Source: Acestrorhynchus altus (Eukaryota > Chordata > Actinopteri > Characiformes > Acestrorhynchidae). From it: DNA of 64,000 nucleotides. The position numbers and the translations under genes were made by a program. The notes below the pieces were generated by a model. That model did no database searches. It was not told the origin of the DNA and saw only the letters and a program-made list of their open reading frames with translations. Shown here piece after piece: positions 62,676-64,000 of the stretch. The stretch's first letter is position 1; every line of letters starts with the position of its first letter. The stretch is from the NCBI GenBank assembly GCA_034509495.1, contig CM067507.1:10650997-10714996 (forward strand). The letters run 5' to 3'.

Positions 62676-63137
62676 TGTATGACTGAACTTCAGAAAATGC
62701 ACTTTTCAGGTTTATTTTTCAGGTTTTTATTTTATGTTAGAGAAATGTTAAAAATGTGGAAAATGATGTATAGTAAGTCCAATGGCAGGCCTGAGAAAAT
62801 GTCCAATTTGCAGTGTTGAGATGCTGTGGCAGAAACAACTGACCTGCAGTGTAGAGTTACTCCTGGTGGCCAGCCCCCAAATGCTGGGATTCATTCAGGA
62901 ACAGTCAGGCTGAAATTTGTCTACACAGGACCTTTTTACTGACAGTATAAATTGTAAATACGGGACGTATAGTAAGTATGACTTAATTTTTGACATTCAT
63001 TCTTAAGTCAAAGACAAAGTAAAAAAAACCAAGTGTGTATTATGGGGGGGCTGCTCCAGTGCAGAAACTGCGTGGTTGGTTGCAGGTGCCTTGGGACAGT
63101 TCAGAGGAAACAGATGGTGACTGTGTGATGTTCAGGA

Positions 63138-63141
63138 CTCA

Positions 63142-63209
<68 letters not shown>

Positions 63210-63252
63210 GCTCTCTCTCTGGCTCTCCCCTCTCTCTCTCTCTCTCTCTCTC
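63138..63252 (+). repeat. (CT)n block before exon 6
   Basis: CT repeats with few interruptions over about 115 bases, ending about 65 bases before the exon 6 acceptor. Confidence 0.95.
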
Positions 63253-63316
63253 TTTTCTTTATGTATATGTCTTTCTCTATTGATGTCTCTTTTTCTGTTT
63301 ATTTTTCTCTCTGCAG

Positions 63317-63459
63317 GTATAAGACTTTTCTGTCTGAAGATGCTGGTCCTGAGACACTGGTGGCCATTGTGCATGCCAAGGACCCAGATGGGGATGGAGT
63401 GACTTATGCCATCACTGGTGGCAATGAAGATAGCAACTTCGAACTAGACAACCAAAAGG
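63317..63459 (+). CDS. Type III cadherin, exon 6: fourth repeat, first half (gene continues)
   Basis: This exon starts after a pyrimidine-rich stretch ending CTCTGCAG and ends CAAAAGG|GTAGGT, leaving one base of a glycine codon. It encodes YKTFLSEDAGPETLVAIV, HAKDPDGDGVTYAITGGNED and SNFELDNQKG. CadN reads DENAGPNTLVTTVVASDKDGD and then FGFVGGG at this position. The AGPxTLV motif followed by D-DGD is characteristic and helped fix the family. Calcium residues SED and DPD are present. The rest of the repeat must lie in a following exon past 64000, and none is visible in the remaining 541 bases. Confidence 0.9.
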
Positions 63460-64000
63460 GTAGGTAAAATCAATATAGAAAGTCATAAAAAGCTGTTTCA
63501 CTTTTATCTTTATATGTACAGATCATGCTGTATCAGATCCCAGCATTAATATATTTTAGATTCATACTATCATTATGAGCAAATATAATGATAGTATGTT
63601 TTCTATGAGTCTAATCTGGCCTTTCTGTTCTTGACTGATACCATTTGTTTGCATTTTTAGGTAAAATATTTTATTTATATTCACAAAGACATCTCTTGAC
63701 AATGATATTCCTATTTTCTCAACAGTGATCTTGACTTGAGTAGATGTTGTGAAGAGGGCATTTCATCAATAAGGATATAATTCTGCAGTCATTCTGAATT
63801 GTTTTGTTTCTTCAGCCTAACGGTGTCCTCCTTCATTTGCATCAAGACCTCTTTGTACTATGTTTGCAGCGGTATACTGGTTTTAGATATACAATAATGT
63901 TAAAATTGGAAGGAAATGACGGAAGGTGCACATAAAATATTTAAAAGATTTCCAGGCTTTCATATTTATCTATTTATTTATTGATTGATTGGTTGATTGA
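63460..64000 (+). other. Start of next cadherin intron
   Basis: AT-rich sequence after the exon 6 donor. It ends in a short TATT/GATT-rich tract at 63966-64000. No exon or known repeat is recognised. Confidence 0.6.

Larger units (their letters stand above)
60541..63316 (+). other. Cadherin intron 5 (2.8 kb)
   Basis: Mostly unremarkable AT-rich sequence. It includes the degenerate CCATAGCAACC-type repeat at 62440-62675 and a long (CT)n block at 63138-63252 shortly before the acceptor of exon 6. Confidence 0.7.

Overview
The window looks like the genome of a ray-finned fish, perhaps an ostariophysan. The evidence is spliced exons of an animal cadherin set in long repeat-rich introns, many long (GT)n, (CT)n and (TA)n microsatellites, and remnants of L2-like and Rex-like LINEs, Tc1-like transposons, a tRNA-derived SINE and hAT-type MITEs typical of teleosts. 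The clade below teleost is inference. There are no prokaryotic features and no CRISPR array.

One host gene is supported. Six in-phase exons on the + strand lie between 39777 and 63459. Joined in order they encode about 375 residues covering almost four consecutive cadherin repeats. Repeat order, residue patterns and two inter-repeat linkers that lack the calcium motif match Drosophila N-cadherin (CadN). They do not match FAT, dachsous or vertebrate type I/II cadherins. The gene is therefore best read as a type III classical (CadN/Hz-like) cadherin, a class known from arthropods, chicken and fish but not found in mammals. Its first exons lie outside what I can recognise and its 3' part (further repeats, EGF/LamG region, membrane segment, catenin-binding tail) lies beyond the window.

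Layout: 1-3050 is an L2-like LINE on the - strand. 3100-17130 holds Tc1 and LINE relics, a 30-bp minisatellite split by a LINE fragment, a MITE, a SINE-containing composite, and a Tc1 element with a LINE nested inside it. 17131-39776 is gene-poor, with microsatellites, a second MITE, an apparent solo LTR, another Tc1 relic, a dispersed DNA-element family and a canonical RFX X-box. 39777-63459 is the cadherin gene: intron 1 has a Tc1/Tc3-like relic, intron 2 a Tc1 relic, a SINE composite and many GT/CA arrays, intron 3 a LINE relic, and intron 4 (9.3 kb) a Rex-like 3' end, a CpG-richer island, a complete but dead Tc1 copy and a LINE RT remnant. 63460-64000 is the start of the next intron.

The most unusual point is splicing of exon 3 (47544-47748). 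Its acceptor is (TG)23 running straight into CAG with no adjacent pyrimidine tract, its donor is weak, and a (CA)n array 160 bases upstream can base-pair with it. Skipping it would shift the reading frame. This points to a length-variable, possibly regulated exon in an adhesion gene.
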